Source of the DNA: an uncultured Paracoccaceae bacterium
GTDB taxonomy: Bacteria > Pseudomonadota > Alphaproteobacteria > Rhodobacterales > Rhodobacteraceae
Assembly (NCBI GenBank): GCA_938028765.1
Contig: CALIZF010000013.1
Span: 17,637-81,636 of the forward strand
Length of the DNA stretch: 64,000 nt
Reading direction: 5' to 3'
Shown: positions 44,647-54,108 of the stretch, one piece after another
Layout: each line of letters starts with the position of its first letter
Position numbering within the stretch: position 1 is the stretch's first letter
Translations under genes and position numbers: made by a program
Notes under the pieces: model-generated
The model's database searches: none
The model's input: the letters and a program-made list of their open reading frames with translations, nothing else
What the model was told of the DNA's origin: nothing

Positions 44647-46535
44647 TGATGACCTTCGCCCGCCGCCTCGCCGCCGCCGCCGTCGCGCTGGCGCTCGCCC
44701 TTCCCGCCGGCGCCGAGGCGCCGGTGCTTCAGCCCGAGGTCGCGGCGGGCCGCCTGCCGCCGATGGCCGAACGGCTGCCGTCCGAGGCGCTGGTGGTCGA
44801 TCCCGCCGCCCGGGGCCGCGTCGCCGGACGGCAGGGCGGCACCCTGCGGATGATCTTCGGCCGGGCGCGCGACATCCGGCTGATGGTCGTCTACGGCTAT
44901 GCCCGCCTCGTCGGCTACGACGCCGACTACCGGCTGCAGCCCGACATCCTGCGCGCCGTCGAGGTCGAGGACGGGCGGGTCTTCACCCTGCACCTGCGCG
45001 CCGGGCACCGGTGGTCGGACGGCCATCCCTTCACCGCCGAGGATTTCCGCTACTGGTGGGAGGACGTGGCGAACGACCCCGACCTGTCGCCCTCGGGCCC
45101 GCCCGACTTCATGCTGGCCGGGGGCAAGCCGCCGGTGTTCACCATCCTGTCGGACACCGCGGTGCGCTTTGCCTGGGACGCGCCCAACCCCCGTTTCCTG
45201 CCCGCGCTGGCGCAGGCGCGCGATCCCTTCATCTACCGCCCTGCGCATTACCTGCGCGCCTTCCATGCCCGCTATGCCGACGCTGCCGCGCTGGCCCCCC
45301 TTATCGCCGCCGAGAAGGTGCGCAACTGGGCGCAGCTGCACAACAAGTTCGACGAGATGTACAACTTCGACAACCCCGCGCTACCGACGCTGCAGCCTTG
45401 GGTGAACACCACCCCGTCGAACAACCAGCGTTATCTTCTGGTGCGCAATCCGTTCTACCACCGCGTCGATCTGCGGGGGACGCAGCTGCCCTACATCGAC
45501 CGGATCGAGATCTCGATTGCCGCCGGGGGCCTTGTTGCGTCGAAGGTCACCCTGGGCGAGACCGATCTGCAGGTGCGCGGGCTCAGCTTCGCGGACGCGC
45601 CGGTGCTGAAGCGGGGTGAGGCGACGGGGGGATACGTCACGCGGCTGTGGCGGTCGGGGGTGGCGTCGGAAATCGCGCTCTATCCCAACCTCAACTATGT
45701 CGATCCGGGGTTCCGCGCGCTGTTCCGCGACGTGCGCTTCCGCCGCGCGCTGTCGCTGGCCGCCGACCGGCGGGCGGTGAACAAGTCGATCTACTTCGGC
45801 ATGGCCGAGGAGCGCGCGAATGCAGCCCTGCCTGCCAGCCCCTTCTTCGACCCCGCCGCAGCGACCGCCTTCGCCGCGCAGGACCTTGCGCAGGCGAACG
45901 CGCTGCTGGACGAGATCGGGCTGACGCAGCGCGCCGCCGACGGGGTGCGCCTGCTGCCCGACGGCCGGCGGCTGGAGATCGTGATCGAGGGCGCGGGCGA
46001 GCGGCCGGAAGAGGCCGACGCAGTCGAGCTTCTGACCGAGGCCTGGCGCGAGGCGGGGATCCGCGTGATCTGGCGCCCGCTCGACCGCGACATCCTGCGC
46101 AACGCCGCCTACCGGGGCGAGGCGATGATGCCGGTCTGGTACGGCTGGGACAACGGCATTCCCACCGCCGACACGCCGCCCGACGGGCTCGCGCCGGTCG
46201 ATCAGGCCAACTTCAGCTGGCCGATGTGGGGCCAGCACTTCCAGACCGGCGGCGCGGCCGGCGAGGCGCCCGACCTGCCTGCCGCGCAGGAGCTGCTGGA
46301 CCTCTACCGCCAGTGGAACGCGACTGCCGACGCCAGGGGGCGGGCCGAGATCTGGCGGCGGATGCTGGCGATCCATGCCGACCAGGTGTTCGCCATCGGC
46401 CTCGTGTCGGGGGTGCCGCAGCCGGTCGCGGTGTCGCGCCGGCTGATGAACGTGCCGGCCGAGGCGGTCTATGCCTGGGATCCGGGCGCGCACATGGGCG
46501 TGCACCGGATGGACGAGTTCTTTTTCGCCGAGTGA
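44643..46535 (+). CDS. ABC transporter substrate-binding protein, family 5
   Basis: 630 residues with a Sec signal (RRLAAAAVALALALPAGAEA). The start is one of three tandem ATGs; the first overlaps the ATPase stop. Family 5 features: LRAGHRWSDGHPFTAEDFRY, RNPFYHRVDLRGTQLPYIDR, DVRFRRALSLAADRRAVNKS and ERPEEADAVELLTEAWREAG. Longer than typical (530) and more like the carbohydrate/unknown-ligand branch of this family. The ligand cannot be assigned. Confidence 0.9.
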   Translation: MMMTFARRLAAAAVALALALPAGAEAPVLQPEVAAGRLPPMAERLPSEALVVDPAARGRVAGRQGGTLRMIFGRARDIRLMVVYGYARLVGYDADYRLQPDILRAVEVEDGRVFTLHLRAGHRWSDGHPFTAEDFRYWWEDVANDPDLSPSGPPDFMLAGGKPPVFTILSDTAVRFAWDAPNPRFLPALAQARDPFIYRPAHYLRAFHARYADAAALAPLIAAEKVRNWAQLHNKFDEMYNFDNPALPTLQPWVNTTPSNNQRYLLVRNPFYHRVDLRGTQLPYIDRIEISIAAGGLVASKVTLGETDLQVRGLSFADAPVLKRGEATGGYVTRLWRSGVASEIALYPNLNYVDPGFRALFRDVRFRRALSLAADRRAVNKSIYFGMAEERANAALPASPFFDPAAATAFAAQDLAQANALLDEIGLTQRAADGVRLLPDGRRLEIVIEGAGERPEEADAVELLTEAWREAGIRVIWRPLDRDILRNAAYRGEAMMPVWYGWDNGIPTADTPPDGLAPVDQANFSWPMWGQHFQTGGAAGEAPDLPAAQELLDLYRQWNATADARGRAEIWRRMLAIHADQVFAIGLVSGVPQPVAVSRRLMNVPAEAVYAWDPGAHMGVHRMDEFFFAE

Positions 46536-46551
46536 AACGGGGGCGCGGCGC

Positions 46552-47574
46552 ATGATCCTGTTCGTCTTGCGCCGAATCTGGGCGATGGTCTGGACGCTGG
46601 CGGTCGTCAGCGTGCTGGTGTTCGTCATCGTCAACCTGCCGCCGGGCGACTTCCTGTCGAACCAGATCGCGCAGCTGCGCGCCTCGGGCGAGGCGGCATC
46701 GGTCGCGCGGGCGGAGTTCCTGATGCGGGAATTCGCGCTGGACCGGCCGATGTGGCAGCAATATCTGATCTGGGTCGGGCTGTGGCCTGGGCCGGGCGGG
46801 TTCTCGGGCCTCCTGCAGGGCGATCTCGGCTGGTCGTTCGAGCTGAACCGGCCCGTGTCCGCCGTGGTGGGCGAGGCGCTGTGGCTGACCGTGGCGCTGA
46901 ACCTCTTCACCGTCCTCTTCGTCTACGCCGTCGCCCTGCCGCTCGGCGCGATCGCGGCGGTGCGGGCGAACACCTGGATCGACTACCTCGCCACCTTCGT
47001 GGGCTACATCGGGCTTGCGACGCCCAACTTCCTGCTGGCGCTGATCCTCTACCACTACGGCGCGCACTGGTTCGGGCTGCCGGTCGGAGGGCTGATGTCG
47101 AACGCCTACCTCGACCAGCCGATGAGCATCGCCAAGCTGGGCGACATCCTCGGGCACCTGATCGTGCCGGTCATCGTGATCGGCACGGCCGGGATGGCGG
47201 GCATGGTGCGGCGGCTGCGCGCGAACCTGCTGGACGAGCTCGGCAAGCCCTACGTCACCACCGCGCTGGCCAAGGGCGTGCCCCCTGCGCGGGCGGTCCT
47301 GCGCTATCCGCTGCGGATGGCGCTGAACCCCTTCGTGGCCGATATCGGGAACCTTCTGCCTGGCCTCGTCTCGGGATCGGTGCTCGTCAGCCTGGTGATG
47401 GGGCTTCAGACGATCGGGCCGATCCTGCTGTCGGCCCTGCGCAGCCAGGACTATTTCCTGTCGGGCTTCATCCTGATGTTTGTCTGCTTCCTGACGCTCG
47501 TCGGGATGCTGGTGTCCGACCTGCTGCTGGCCTGGCTCGACCCGCGGATCCGCTACGCGGGGCGCGACCGGTGA
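46552..47574 (+). CDS. ABC transporter permease, DppB/OppB type (second importer)
   Basis: 340 residues from ATG 46552, 16 bp after the binding-protein stop. Six hydrophobic helices; MILFVLRRIWAMVWTLAVVS is the classic N-terminal helix. FAL DRPMWQQYLIWVGLW and the EAA loop PYVTTALAKGVPPARAVLRY are typical. Couples to the next permease by GTGA. Confidence 0.92.
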   Translation: MILFVLRRIWAMVWTLAVVSVLVFVIVNLPPGDFLSNQIAQLRASGEAASVARAEFLMREFALDRPMWQQYLIWVGLWPGPGGFSGLLQGDLGWSFELNRPVSAVVGEALWLTVALNLFTVLFVYAVALPLGAIAAVRANTWIDYLATFVGYIGLATPNFLLALILYHYGAHWFGLPVGGLMSNAYLDQPMSIAKLGDILGHLIVPVIVIGTAGMAGMVRRLRANLLDELGKPYVTTALAKGVPPARAVLRYPLRMALNPFVADIGNLLPGLVSGSVLVSLVMGLQTIGPILLSALRSQDYFLSGFILMFVCFLTLVGMLVSDLLLAWLDPRIRYAGRDR

Positions 47575-48734
47575 CCGCGGCACCCGACCCTCGCGATCGC
47601 GACGGGCATTACATCAGCCCCGAAGGCTACGACGCGGCCGAGGCGCTGCAAGAGCTCGACCGGCGCGACCTCGACGCGCCGACGCGGCGTCTGGTCTGGC
47701 GGCGGTTCCGGCGCAACCGGCTGGCGCTGGCGTCGGGGGCCTTGCTGGCCTTCCTCTACCTCGCCCTGCCCTTCGCGGGGTTCTTCGCCCCCTACGATCC
47801 CGCGCAGCGGAATGCCGACGCGATCTTCAAGCCGCCGCAGGCGATCCATTTCCTGACCGCGGGGCGGTTCGCCGTCACCTACCCGATGGTGTCGGAACTG
47901 GACCTCGAGACGTTCACACCCCGCTTCGCCGCCGACACGGGCGACCCGCGCCCGGTGCGGTTCGTCGCGCGCTGCGGGCCGGACTGGACCGCAGCCTTCG
48001 TCGTGCGCACCAACCTGCGCCTGATCTGCCCGCCCGAGGGGGCCGACCTCAACCTTCTCGGAACCGACCGGCTGGGCCGCGACGTGCTGAGCCGCCTCGT
48101 GATCGGCGCCCAGCTGAGCCTGACGGTGGGCCTGATCGGCGTCGCCATCAGCTTTGCCATCGGCATGGTGCTGGGCGGCCTTGCCGGCTACTTCGGCGGC
48201 CTCGCCGATGCCGCCGTGTCCCGCGCGATCGAGATCGTGCGGTCGCTGCCCGAGCTGCCGATCTGGCTGGCGCTGTCGGCGGCGATCCCGCCCGCCTGGG
48301 GGCCGGTGTCGGTGTTCCTGATGATCTCGGTCATCCTCGGCCTGCTGGACTGGCCCGGCCTTGCCCGCGCCGTACGGTCGAAGTTCCTCGCCCTGAGGGA
48401 AGAGGAATACGTCCGCGCGGCCGAGCTCATGGGCGCCTCGACGGGCCGCATCATCGGCCGGCACATGATGCCGAACTTCACCAGCCACCTCGTCGCCTCG
48501 GCTACGCTGTCGATCCCCTCGATGATCCTCGGGGAAACCGCGCTGTCGCTGCTCGGCCTGGGGCTGCGCCCGCCGGCGGTCAGCTGGGGGCTGATGCTGA
48601 ACGACGCGCTGGACCTGACGGCGGTGGAGATCTATCCATGGTTGCTGGCGCCGATGCTGCCGGTTTTCGTCGTCGTCCTTGCCTTCAGCTTTCTCGGCGA
48701 CGGCCTGCGCGACGCGCTGGACCCCTACAGCTGA
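47571..48734 (+). CDS. ABC transporter permease, DppC/OppC type (second importer)
   Basis: 387 residues from a GTG at 47571 overlapping the first permease's stop. An N-terminal hydrophilic region (to about residue 45) is followed by helix LALASGALLAFLYLALPFAG, then a long periplasmic insertion (about residues 75-160) before NLLGTDRLGRDVLSRLVIGA. EAA loop: YVRAAELMGASTGRIIGRHM. Ends FSFLGDGLRDALDPYS. Last gene of the second importer. Confidence 0.92.
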   Translation: MTAAPDPRDRDGHYISPEGYDAAEALQELDRRDLDAPTRRLVWRRFRRNRLALASGALLAFLYLALPFAGFFAPYDPAQRNADAIFKPPQAIHFLTAGRFAVTYPMVSELDLETFTPRFAADTGDPRPVRFVARCGPDWTAAFVVRTNLRLICPPEGADLNLLGTDRLGRDVLSRLVIGAQLSLTVGLIGVAISFAIGMVLGGLAGYFGGLADAAVSRAIEIVRSLPELPIWLALSAAIPPAWGPVSVFLMISVILGLLDWPGLARAVRSKFLALREEEYVRAAELMGASTGRIIGRHMMPNFTSHLVASATLSIPSMILGETALSLLGLGLRPPAVSWGLMLNDALDLTAVEIYPWLLAPMLPVFVVVLAFSFLGDGLRDALDPYS

Positions 48735-48857
48735 CCGGTTGCGCCGCCGGCGCGCGACCTGCGGCCGGCCGGCCTTGCGGGATTTGCCTGTCGCGGGAAG
48801 GGCCGCTATCATCGCCCCTGCGCGCGTTTGGCCCCGCGGCGCTGCAAGGCCGGCCGG

Positions 48858-49685
48858 TTGACCGACCGCTTCGAGGTCACCGCCCGGGGCACGCGCGGCA
48901 CCCTGCCGCCGCCCGTGCCGGGCGGCTCTGCCTTCGGCGTCTGCACGGCCTGCGTTGCCGTCCGCAACGGCGACCGGCTGGCGGTGCTGGACGCCGGGAC
49001 CGGGATCGTGCCGCTCGGCTACGCACCGGCGCGCGACGGGCCGTTCGAGGTGGACGTGGTGCAGAGCCATGCCCATTGCGATCACGTCATGGGCCTGCCG
49101 TTCTTCCTGCCGCTGCACGACCTGCGGTTTCGGGTCCGCCTCTGGTATGCCGGGGCCGAGGGGGCGCCGGACGGCGCGGCGCTGCTCGACGCCTTCCTGC
49201 GCCCGCCGTTCCTGCCCTTCGGCCGCAGGAGCCTGAAGGGCAGGCTGGTCTTCGCCGCGCTGCCGCAGGCGGGGACGGTCGATCTTGCCGGGGGGACGCG
49301 GCTGTTGACGGCCCCGGTCAACCACCCCGGCGGGGCCCTCGTGATGCGGCTGGAACGCGGAGGGCGGGCCTTCGCCCATGTGCCGGACTTCGAGGCGGAC
49401 TTCGGCCATCTCGACGCGGCGCTGACCGCGGCCCTGCGCGGGGCCGATCTCGTGTTCCTCGATGCCACCTACACGCCCGAGGACTATGGCCCGCACAAGG
49501 GATGGGGCCATGCGCACTGGGCCCGCCGCGCCGAGATCGCAGCGGCCGCGGGGCTGGGCCGCTGCGGCCTGTTCCACCACGCCCCCTGGCGCAGCGACGC
49601 CGACCTGACCCGGATCGCGGCCGCGGCGTCCGCGGCGCGGCCGGGCCTGTTCCTGGTGCGCGAAGGGGTGGCCCACCGCCTCTGA
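48858..49685 (+). CDS. Metallo-beta-lactamase-fold metallohydrolase (phosphodiesterase-like)
   Basis: 275 residues from a TTG at 48858; a TTG at 48828 would add 10 residues. FEVTARGTRGTLPPPVPGGS and LAVLDAGTGIVPLG are typical of the small MBL phosphodiesterases (PhnP/cyclic-phosphate type). QSHAHCDHVMGLPFF carries the HxHxDH motif (H71, H73, D75, H76). FEADFGHLDAALTAAL and TYTPEDYGPHKGWGHAHWA add further metal ligands. Substrate unknown. Confidence 0.85.
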   Translation: MTDRFEVTARGTRGTLPPPVPGGSAFGVCTACVAVRNGDRLAVLDAGTGIVPLGYAPARDGPFEVDVVQSHAHCDHVMGLPFFLPLHDLRFRVRLWYAGAEGAPDGAALLDAFLRPPFLPFGRRSLKGRLVFAALPQAGTVDLAGGTRLLTAPVNHPGGALVMRLERGGRAFAHVPDFEADFGHLDAALTAALRGADLVFLDATYTPEDYGPHKGWGHAHWARRAEIAAAAGLGRCGLFHHAPWRSDADLTRIAAAASAARPGLFLVREGVAHRL

Positions 49686-49760
49686 CCCCTGCCGTCCCCC
49701 GCGCCCGCTTGCGGAAGCGCACGATCCGCGCGACGATTTCGCCCGCGCCAGAGGACCGGC

Positions 49761-50470
49761 ATGGACAGCAACCTCTTCGCCTTCGCCTGGCGCCGTTCCA
49801 AGCGGCAGCAGCTGGTCATCCTGGCGCTGACGGTGGCCAGCTTCCCGCCGGTCTACCTGTCGCTCGAAGTGCCCAAGGTCATCATCAACGATGCCATCGG
49901 CGGCACAGACTTTCCGCGCGTGATCCTGGGGGTGGAGTTCCGGCAGATCCCCCATCTGCTGCTGCTCAGCTTCGCGTTCCTCGGGCTGATCGTCGCCATC
50001 AACGCCTTCAAGCGGGTGATCAACGTCAGCCTGGGGATGCCGGGCGAGCGGATGCTGCGCCGCCTGCGCTAAATGCTCTACGAGCGCGTCCTGCGCTTCC
50101 GCATGGCGCTTCCGCACCCTGCGGCCGGGCGAGATCATCCAGCCGGTCCTCAACGAGATCGAGCCGCTCGGCGGCTTCATCGGCGAGATCGTCGCAACCC
50201 CGGTGTTCCAGGGCGGGCTGCTGGCCGTCTACACCGTGTTCATCTTCGTGCAGGACCCTACCTCGGGGCGGCTGCGATCCCGCCCTACCCGTTCCGGGCC
50301 AGGTTGATCCCGCGCCTCCAGGCAAAGGTCGTCCGCCTGAACCGGGACCGTGGGCGCAACAGACGTCAGCTGGCCGACTGGATCGGCGAAAGCGTCGGCA
50401 ACGTGGGCGAGATCCGCACGAACGGCACCGCGCGCTGGTACCCGGCTGGAAGCGACCACCGCCCGCAGCG
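49761..50470 (+). pseudogene. ABC-type exporter pseudogene (permease part only, one nonsense and two frameshifts)
   Basis: The first 103 codons (FAFAWRRSKRQQLVILALTV, KVIINDAIGGTDFPRVILGV) match the N-terminus of fused membrane/ATPase exporters. TAA at 50070-50072 stops the frame where homologues read LRRLRY, which continues as MLYERVLRFRM. The frame then shifts by one at about 50112 (RTLRPGEIIQPVLNEIEPLG, FQGGLLAVYTVFIFVQDP) and back at about 50270 (IPRLQAKVVRLNRDRGRNRR, ADWIGESVGNVGEIRTNGTA). The ATPase domain is absent: a real, truncated remnant. Confidence 0.8.
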
Positions 50471-50578
50471 CCTGACGCCGCTGTCCGCGCCGAACGCCCG
50501 CGGCGCCCGGGCAACCGGACGGCTGGGCCGCGGGCCGAAACCGGGCGGCACCGCCGGCCACCAGAGCCGCTGGCATGC

Positions 50579-51496
50579 CTACACCCAGTAGGGGTTCGAC
50601 CAGGCGCGCCGCCCTGCCGCGTCCACCACCGTGACCCGCAACCAGGGCGAGCCGACGAAGCGTGCCCGCGGCATCACCGCCCGCGTCATCGACGGCCCGT
50701 GGATCGCGCGCGAGGCGGTGCCGCGCCCGGACACGATGACCGCGGCCGCGGCCGAACATTCGACCTCGACGGCCTCCGGCGTGATCGTGACGCTGCGGAT
50801 CTCAGGCCCGGTCGAGGCATAGTAGTGCCCGGCCTTCAGCGCGGCCAGAAGCGCGTCGGGGTCGTTCTCCTCGGCCTTGACCATCACCCAGCCGCCGAAA
50901 TGGTCAGGCTCGTGGAAATGCGCATCGTCCGTCGCGCAGAGCGTCAGCCGCCGCCCCTCGTTCAGCAGAAGGTCCGCGATCGCCGCCCCGTCCGCCCGGT
51001 CGCAGCCAACCGCGCAGCCGTGGTTGTAGATCTCGACCGCATGGGCCGCCTCGATGGTGCGGGCGTCGTCCAGCGTCAGGCCGGACCACTGCGGATGCGC
51101 GATGGCGACGAAGGCACCGGCCGCCCTTGCCCTTGCGGCAAGCTCGGCTCCGGTTTCCTGCCCCTCCACGGGCACGAAGTCGGGGCTGTGCGACGGGGCG
51201 AAGTCGTCCGGCAGGCCGACCGCGAGGATGTGCCACAGCTCGCCGTTGGACATGGCGCCCGAATGCAGTTCCGCCCCGGGGATGGTGGTGAACCGGTTGG
51301 TGCGGAAGGCGCGCGTGTCGGTGATGGGATAGCCGTAGGCGCCCACGAAATGGTCGGTCAGGCTGATGAAGTCATACCCCTGGTCCGCATAGCGCCGACA
51401 GACCTCGGCTGGGTCGATAACCCCGTCCGACCGCGTCGAATGCGTGTGAAGGTTGCCGCGAAAGAACCGTCCCGGTGCGGTGAAAGCATCGTGCAT
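50579..51496 (-). CDS. PHP-domain metal-dependent phosphoesterase
   Basis: 305 residues. FRGNLHTHSTRSDGVIDPAE has the PHP HxH (H17, H19); FISLTDHFVGAYGYP, VAIAHPQWSGLTLD and CATDDAHFHEP hold further metal ligands. The C-terminal third (about residues 210-305) is an extra beta-rich region ending in SPWLRVTVVDAAGRRAWSNP, a likely sugar/lipid-recognition module. No signal peptide. Neighbours are unrelated by function. Confidence 0.88.
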   Translation of the reverse strand: MHDAFTAPGRFFRGNLHTHSTRSDGVIDPAEVCRRYADQGYDFISLTDHFVGAYGYPITDTRAFRTNRFTTIPGAELHSGAMSNGELWHILAVGLPDDFAPSHSPDFVPVEGQETGAELAARARAAGAFVAIAHPQWSGLTLDDARTIEAAHAVEIYNHGCAVGCDRADGAAIADLLLNEGRRLTLCATDDAHFHEPDHFGGWVMVKAEENDPDALLAALKAGHYYASTGPEIRSVTITPEAVEVECSAAAAVIVSGRGTASRAIHGPSMTRAVMPRARFVGSPWLRVTVVDAAGRRAWSNPYWV

Positions 51497-51554
51497 CGAT
51501 CTGCCCCCCGTTCGGCCGCAGGTTTAGCACCGCACGGCGGCCGCCGCCACGGCG

Positions 51555-52157
51555 TCAGAGATCGACGCGCGACCAGTCCCCGCCCGCCACCCGGCGGAGC
51601 ACCGCAGGATACAGGCGATGCTCGGCCGCCAGCACGCGGGCGGCCAGCGCCGCCGCGGTGTCGCCCGGCAGGATCGGCACCCGCGCTTGGCCGAGGATCG
51701 GCCCGGCGTCGAGATCGGCGGTCACGACATGCACGGTCGCCCCCGCCACCGTGTCGCCTGCCGCGAGCGCGCGGGCGTGGGTGTGCAGGCCGGGGTATTT
51801 CGGCAGCAGCGACGGATGGATGTTCAGGATCCGCCCGGCATGGCGGTCGACGAAGCCGGGCGACAGGATCCGCATGAAGCCCGCAAGGCAGATGAGGTCC
51901 GGCGCGGCCGGGGCCAGCGCCGCCTCCAGCCCCGCCTCGAACGCCGCCCGGTCCGGATAGGCGCGGTGGTCGACCGTGGCGACCGGCACCCCCGCCGCCG
52001 CCGCGCGCGCCAGCCCGCCCGCGCCGGGCACGTTCGACACCACGAGGACCGGCCGCGCCGGATGGTCGCCGGTCATCGCGGCGACCAGCGCCGCCATGTT
52101 CGACCCCGACCCCGAGATCAGGATGGCGACGCGCTGCGGGCGCGCGGGTGCCGTCAC
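51555..52157 (-). CDS. purN: Phosphoribosylglycinamide formyltransferase
   Basis: Third step of purine synthesis, GAR to FGAR using formyl-THF. 200 residues from a GTG at 52157 overlapping the purM stop (GTGA). [40 protein letters not shown] and [20 protein letters not shown] (catalytic NIHPS/His) are clear; [16 protein letters not shown] is the last motif. Coupled to purM, the normal order. Confidence 0.96.
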   Translation of the reverse strand: MTAPARPQRVAILISGSGSNMAALVAAMTGDHPARPVLVVSNVPGAGGLARAAAAGVPVATVDHRAYPDRAAFEAGLEAALAPAAPDLICLAGFMRILSPGFVDRHAGRILNIHPSLLPKYPGLHTHARALAAGDTVAGATVHVVTADLDAGPILGQARVPILPGDTAAALAARVLAAEHRLYPAVLRRVAGGDWSRVDL

Positions 52158-53200
52158 GCCAGCCGGCCCGCGTAGCGCACCCCCTGCCCCGGCCCTACGG
52201 TGCCGAGGACCGCCACCGTCTCGCCCGCGTCGCGCAGCAGGGCCGCCAGCAGGGCGGCACGATCGGGTGACACGACGGCGACCATGCCGATGCCGCAGTT
52301 GAACGTGCGCAGCATCTCGGCCTCGGCCACGCCGCCCGCCTCGCGCAACCAACGGAACACCGGCGGCAGCGACCAGGCGCCGAGGTCGATCGTCGCACCG
52401 AGGCCCTCGGGCAGCACCCGCGGCAGGTTCTCGGTCAGGCCGCCGCCGGTGATATGCGCCAGCGCCCGCACGCCGCCCGCGCGGATCGCCGCCAGCGCGG
52501 GACGGACGTAGAGCCGCGTCGGCACCAGCAGCGCGGCGCCGAGCGGGCCGTCGGCGAAGGGTGCCGCGTCGTCCCACCCGAGGCCGGCCGCGGCGGCGAT
52601 GCGCCGCACGAGGCTGAACCCGTTGGAATGCACTCCGTCCGAGGCGAGGCCCAGCAGCACGTCGCCCGCCGCCACGCCGCGCGGAAGGTCGCTGCCGCGC
52701 TCCATCGCGCCGACGGCGAAGCCCGCCAGATCGAAGTCGCCGCCGTGATACATGCCCGGCATCTCGGCCGTCTCGCCCCCGACCAGCGCGCAGCCGGCGG
52801 CGGCACAGCCGCGGGCGATGCCGTCGATCACCGCCGCGGCCCGGTCCACATCCAGCCGGCCGGCGGCGAAGTAATCGAGGAACAGCAGCGGCTCGGCACC
52901 CTGACAGACGAGGTCGTTGACGCACATGGCGACAAGGTCGATCCCCACGCCGTCGAGAAGGCCGGTGTCGATCGCCAGCCGCAGCTTCGTGCCCACCCCG
53001 TCGGTCGCCGCCACCAGGATCGGGTCGCGATAGCCGGCCTCCTTCAGATCGAAGAGCGCGCCGAACCCGCCGAGGCCGGCCATCGTGCCGGGCCGCGCGG
53101 TGCGCGCCGCCATGGGCCCGATCCGCGCGACCAGTGCGTTGCCCGCGTCGATGTCCACGCCGGCATCGGCATAGGTCAGGCCGTTACCGCAGTCCGTCAT
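52154..53200 (-). CDS. purM: Phosphoribosylformylglycinamidine cyclo-ligase (AIR synthetase)
   Basis: 348 residues from the ATG at 53200, which has a strong AAGGAGGG about 6 bases upstream; a frame 21 codons longer is not needed. [20 protein letters not shown] at the N-terminus, [40 protein letters not shown] and [20 protein letters not shown] are PurM motifs. Purine step five, upstream of purN. The 160 bp before it, up to rlmE, holds no gene. Confidence 0.97.
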   Translation of the reverse strand: MTDCGNGLTYADAGVDIDAGNALVARIGPMAARTARPGTMAGLGGFGALFDLKEAGYRDPILVAATDGVGTKLRLAIDTGLLDGVGIDLVAMCVNDLVCQGAEPLLFLDYFAAGRLDVDRAAAVIDGIARGCAAAGCALVGGETAEMPGMYHGGDFDLAGFAVGAMERGSDLPRGVAAGDVLLGLASDGVHSNGFSLVRRIAAAAGLGWDDAAPFADGPLGAALLVPTRLYVRPALAAIRAGGVRALAHITGGGLTENLPRVLPEGLGATIDLGAWSLPPVFRWLREAGGVAEAEMLRTFNCGIGMVAVVSPDRAALLAALLRDAGETVAVLGTVGPGQGVRYAGRLA

Positions 53201-53361
53201 GGCACACCCTCCTTGCCCCGCCGGGTCCGGTGCGGCTCTAGCGCAGCCGCAGGGTCGGGGCAACGGGCGCGCGCGACCGGCCTTGCGCCGACGGCACCGC
53301 GGGTGCGGAAACCCGACCCGCCGCCGCCGCGGACCCGGCCCCGGCAGCCGATGCCCGCCAC

Positions 53362-54099
53362 CTAGTCGCGATCGCCCGGCCCCGCGACCTCTGGCAGCGC
53401 GCGGCGAAAGCCGGTCGCGACCACGAACTTCTCGGCGCTGTCGGCCCGGCTCGAGGGCGGCTTCTCATTCGTCACCTTGCGAAAACGCTGCTTCAGGATG
53501 GTCTGGAGCCCGCTTTCGGCCCCGCCGGCCAGCACTTTTGCGACAAAGGTTCCGCCTTCCGCCAGAACGTCGAAAGCGAAGTCCGCGGCCGCCTCGCACA
53601 GGGCGACGATGCGCAGGTGATCGACCTGCCGGTTGCCCGACGCGGCCGGGGCCATGTCGGACATCACGACATCGGCCTGCCCCCCCAGCCAGCCCCGCAC
53701 CTGCGCCTCTGCCCCCTCGGCGAGGAAATCGAGCTGGTGAATCTCGACCCCCGGGATGGGGTCCACCGGCTGCAGGTCCACCGCAACGATGCGCCCCTGC
53801 GCCTTGCCGCGCGCGGCGCCGAGCGCATTGACCCGCGCGGCGGCCACCTGCGACCACCCGCCCGGCGCGCAGCCGAGGTCCACCACGCGCGCACCCGGCC
53901 GAAGGAAGCGGTGCCGGTCGTCAAGCTCCATGATCTTGTAGGCGGCGCGGCCGCGATAGCCTTCGCGCCGGGCGCGCGCGACGTAAGGGTCGTTCAGCTG
54001 ACGCTCCAGCCAAAGCCGCGACGATTGCGTGCGGCCTTTGACAGCCTTGACCCGCACCTTCAGATCGCGCGCCCCGCGCCCCGGCCCGCTCATCGCCAC
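53362..54099 (-). CDS. rlmE: 23S rRNA (uridine-2'-O)-methyltransferase RlmE (FtsJ/RrmJ)
   Basis: Methylates U2552 of 23S rRNA. 245 residues. A basic N-terminus ([20 protein letters not shown]) precedes [15 protein letters not shown] sequence ([18 protein letters not shown]), the SAM motif [36 protein letters not shown] (catalytic Asp) and [12 protein letters not shown] (catalytic Lys). 9 bp after the Ppx/GppA stop, so the two are co-transcribed. Confidence 0.96.
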   Translation of the reverse strand: MAMSGPGRGARDLKVRVKAVKGRTQSSRLWLERQLNDPYVARARREGYRGRAAYKIMELDDRHRFLRPGARVVDLGCAPGGWSQVAAARVNALGAARGKAQGRIVAVDLQPVDPIPGVEIHQLDFLAEGAEAQVRGWLGGQADVVMSDMAPAASGNRQVDHLRIVALCEAAADFAFDVLAEGGTFVAKVLAGGAESGLQTILKQRFRKVTNEKPPSSRADSAEKFVVATGFRRALPEVAGPGDRD

Positions 54100-54108
54100 C
54101 CCCGCATG

